Shown here: positions 62,081 to 64,000 of the stretch, one piece after another
Layout of the letters: every line of letters begins with the position of its first letter
Numbering within the stretch: the first letter of the stretch is position 1
Source of the DNA: Arthrobacter alpinus
GTDB lineage: Bacteria > Actinomycetota > Actinomycetes > Actinomycetales > Micrococcaceae
Direction: 5' to 3'
Assembly (NCBI RefSeq): GCF_900105965.1
Contig: NZ_FNTV01000001.1
Location: forward strand, 248,001 to 312,000
Length of the DNA: 64,000 nt
Translations under genes and position numbers: made by a program
Notes under the pieces: model-generated
Told to the model about the DNA's origin: nothing
What the model saw: only the letters and a program-made list of their open reading frames with translations
Database searches by the model: none

Positions 62081-62926
62081 ATGTCAATCCTGATGAACGT
62101 TGCCCAACTGCAGGAGCGCATATCCGCCGGAAAGCGGACAGTGCTGCTGGATGTGCGCTGGGTGCTGGGCGATCCCCACGGCCATGACCACTATCTGTCC
62201 GGACACATTCCCGGGGCCGTCTTTGTGGACATGGACGCGCAGCTGGCCTCCCATGGGCGTCCCGAAGATGGCCGCCACCCGCTGCCCACCGAGGCCGATT
62301 TTGCCCAAACCGTGCGGACCTGGGGCATTAACGGCGGTGACACTGTTGTGATTTACGACGACGCCGGGTCTGCCGCCGCTGCCCGCGCTTGGTGGCTGCT
62401 GGGCTACTCAGGCATAGCCAACGTTTACCTGCTCGACGGCGGTTTGGCGCCCTGGCGGGCCGCCGGCCTTCCCCTGGAGCAAGGCGAGGAAACAGCGGAA
62501 CCAGGTGACGCCGTCGTCCGCTATGGGGCGAAGGAAACTATTGACAGCGACGGTGCCGCCGCGTGGGCAGGTATCCTGCTCGATGCGCGGGCGGGGGAGC
62601 GGTACCGGGGGGAGGTGGAGCCCATGGATCCGCGGGCCGGGCACATTCCGGGAGCCGTGAGCGCGCCAACTACGGAGAATCTGGCCCCGGACAAGACGTT
62701 TTTGCCGGCAGCGTGGCTTGGGGCACGGTTTGCCGCGTTGGGTGTTGCGCCGGGAAGTTCCGTGGCCGTGTATTGCGGATCGGGTGTGACGGCGGCACAT
62801 CAAATTGCCGCGCTGGAGATCGCCGGATTTAGGGCTGCACTCTATCCGGGATCGTGGTCGGCGTGGTCCAATCAGCCTGGGCGGCCGGTTGCCACGGGTG
62901 CTGACGGCGATAGGGTTGAGGGATGA
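62081..62926 (+). CDS. Thiosulfate/3-mercaptopyruvate sulfurtransferase
   Basis: The 281-residue enzyme has two rhodanese domains (about residues 8-130 and 150-275). The active Cys is in VYCGSGVTA, the loop typical of mercaptopyruvate-type sulfurtransferases. AAGGAG at 62070-62075 sets ATG 62081. It is divergent to a cysteine-synthase-like gene, so both may serve cysteine or sulfide metabolism. The stop overlaps the next start (ATGA). Confidence 0.9.
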   Translation: MSILMNVAQLQERISAGKRTVLLDVRWVLGDPHGHDHYLSGHIPGAVFVDMDAQLASHGRPEDGRHPLPTEADFAQTVRTWGINGGDTVVIYDDAGSAAAARAWWLLGYSGIANVYLLDGGLAPWRAAGLPLEQGEETAEPGDAVVRYGAKETIDSDGAAAWAGILLDARAGERYRGEVEPMDPRAGHIPGAVSAPTTENLAPDKTFLPAAWLGARFAALGVAPGSSVAVYCGSGVTAAHQIAALEIAGFRAALYPGSWSAWSNQPGRPVATGADGDRVEG

Positions 62927-63972
62927 CCCAAGTTAAAGTTTATTCAGCAGTATCGGCCACCTCAGGGCTTCGCCCCGGCAAAGTGGAGCGCCGCGAACCC
63001 GGACCCCACGATGTTGCCATCGACATTGAATTTTGCGGGCTGTGCCACTCGGATGTGCACACCATCCGGTCCGAATGGGGACCGGCAAAGTACCCGCTGG
63101 TGCCCGGCCACGAGATCGTCGGCGTCGTGAGCCGGGTGGGTGATTCCGTTGAAGGCTTTACGGTTGGCCAGCGCGTAGGCGTGGGCTGCATGGTGGACTC
63201 CTGCCGCGAATGCGATTCCTGCCTCGAGGGCTTTGAGCAGTACTGCGAAGCCGGAAACGTCGGCACCTACGGCTCAGTTGACCGGCGCAATGGGGACGTC
63301 ATTACCCAGGGCGGTTACTCACAGGGCATCGTGGTGGATGAAAACTACGTCGTGCACATCCCCGAAGGCATGGATCCGGCAGCCGCCGCACCGCTGTTGT
63401 GTGCCGGAGTCACCACATACTCGCCGCTGCGCTACCTTGACGTTCAGGAGGGTGACGCGGTGGGCGTGATTGGCTTGGGCGGATTGGGCCACATGGGAGT
63501 CAAGATTGCCAAAGCCCTGGGTGCAACGGTGACGGTCTTCACCACCTCACCGGCCAAGGCCCCTGACGCGCTGGCGCTCGGTGCCGACAACGTTGTGGTG
63601 TCTTCAGATCCCGAGGCAATGGCTTCCGCCAAGGGAACGCTAAACGTCATCCTGGACACGGTTGCCGCAGTTCACGACCTCAACCCCTACATGCGTACCT
63701 TGGCCCGGGATGGTGCCCTGATCCAACTGGGGTTGCCCTCCGAGAAGATGCCGCCGGTCGATCCGGGGCTGCTGATCCGCAAGCGCCTCGCCTACGGTGG
63801 GTCCTTGATTGGCGGTATCGCCGAGACGCAGGAAATGCTTGATTTCTGTGCCGAGCACGGCATCGCCTCAGACATTGAAATGGTCAAGGCCACCGAGCTG
63901 GACGAGGCCTACGACCGCATGGTGGTTGGCGACGTCAAATACCGCTTTGTGCTCGACGTGGCCACCATCTAA
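62923..63972 (+). CDS. Zinc-dependent NAD(P) alcohol dehydrogenase
   Basis: The 349-residue medium-chain dehydrogenase has the catalytic zinc motif GLCHSDVHT with GHEIVGVV, the structural zinc Cys residues in DSCRECDSCLEGFEQYC, and the Rossmann motif GLGGLGHMGVK. It resembles the cinnamyl alcohol dehydrogenase/YahK group of aldehyde reductases. The ATG overlaps the sulfurtransferase stop, which is an odd functional pairing. Confidence 0.9.
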   Translation: MTQVKVYSAVSATSGLRPGKVERREPGPHDVAIDIEFCGLCHSDVHTIRSEWGPAKYPLVPGHEIVGVVSRVGDSVEGFTVGQRVGVGCMVDSCRECDSCLEGFEQYCEAGNVGTYGSVDRRNGDVITQGGYSQGIVVDENYVVHIPEGMDPAAAAPLLCAGVTTYSPLRYLDVQEGDAVGVIGLGGLGHMGVKIAKALGATVTVFTTSPAKAPDALALGADNVVVSSDPEAMASAKGTLNVILDTVAAVHDLNPYMRTLARDGALIQLGLPSEKMPPVDPGLLIRKRLAYGGSLIGGIAETQEMLDFCAEHGIASDIEMVKATELDEAYDRMVVGDVKYRFVLDVATI

Positions 63973-63989
63973 CTCTTTAGGAGCATTTC

Positions 63990-64000
63990 TTGAGCACTTT
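63990..64000 (+). CDS. Possible start of the next gene, cut by the window end
   Basis: TTTAGGAG at 63977-63984 is followed by TTG at 63990 and an open frame to the end. Only three codons are visible, so this is tentative. Confidence 0.3.

Overview
The window is a 64 kb piece of chromosome from a high-GC actinobacterium, most likely a member of the Micrococcaceae close to Arthrobacter. This rests on gene content: a fused Kgd/OdhA 2-oxoglutarate decarboxylase, GuaB1, a DUF4193 protein, a SigR/RsrA pair with a matching promoter, a SAM-IV riboswitch, an aroA-rsgA-hisN cluster and a tmRNA tag ending in ALAA. No species can be named from the sequence alone.

Region 1 (1-5 kb) is the usual ftsX, M23 peptidase, smpB, GH3 and ssrA block. 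Just beyond the tmRNA (4.9-7.2 kb) lies a small accessory-looking segment: a short reading frame with a strong hairpin, then a minus-strand set of a Cys-rich protein, an HTH-like protein and a seven-helix membrane protein. Region 2 (7.4-28.7 kb) is mostly housekeeping: DUF4193, an acyl-CoA synthetase, mntH with a DtxR/MntR-type regulator, a methyltransferase, a PLP enzyme under a SAM-IV riboswitch, hisN/rsgA/aroA, DoxX, sigR/rsrA, a truncated haemoglobin, a 24-residue bS22-like protein, a PadR/DUF4097 operon, an SGNH-like protein without its nucleophile, kgd and guaB1.

Region 3 (28.7-49.9 kb) is the most distinctive part: a continuous carbohydrate locus of 16 plus-strand genes and one divergent LacI gene. 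It holds two LacI regulators, two TIM-barrel sugar isomerase/epimerase proteins, two Gfo/Idh/MocA oxidoreductases, an oligopeptide-type ABC importer with a permease-ATPase fusion, UxaC, a fructuronate reductase-type dehydrogenase, a GPH-family symporter, a ManD-type sugar acid dehydratase, two gluconokinases and a cytosolic GH3 enzyme. A 16-bp operator-like palindrome (TGRCAANCGGTTGNCA) recurs at the main promoters, usually with the -35 hexamer in its right half, which suggests one regulon. The likely flow is uptake of a glucuronide or related glycoside, intracellular cleavage by the GH3 enzyme and/or by oxidation at a Gfo/Idh-isomerase pair, then glucuronate to fructuronate to mannonate to 2-keto-3-deoxygluconate. 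A KDG kinase and aldolase are not in the window.

Region 4 (49.9-64 kb) holds SoxR with a SoxR-box promoter before a flavin reductase, two CNNM/HlyC-type membrane proteins, a znuA-znuC-znuB operon behind a Zur-like box, a lipase maturation factor family protein, a MarR regulator with a perfect palindrome facing a membrane protein gene, zur, an MBL-fold hydrolase, a cysteine-synthase-like enzyme, a sulfurtransferase and a zinc alcohol dehydrogenase. Both ends of the window cut genes. No rRNA, tRNA, CRISPR array or insertion sequence was seen.
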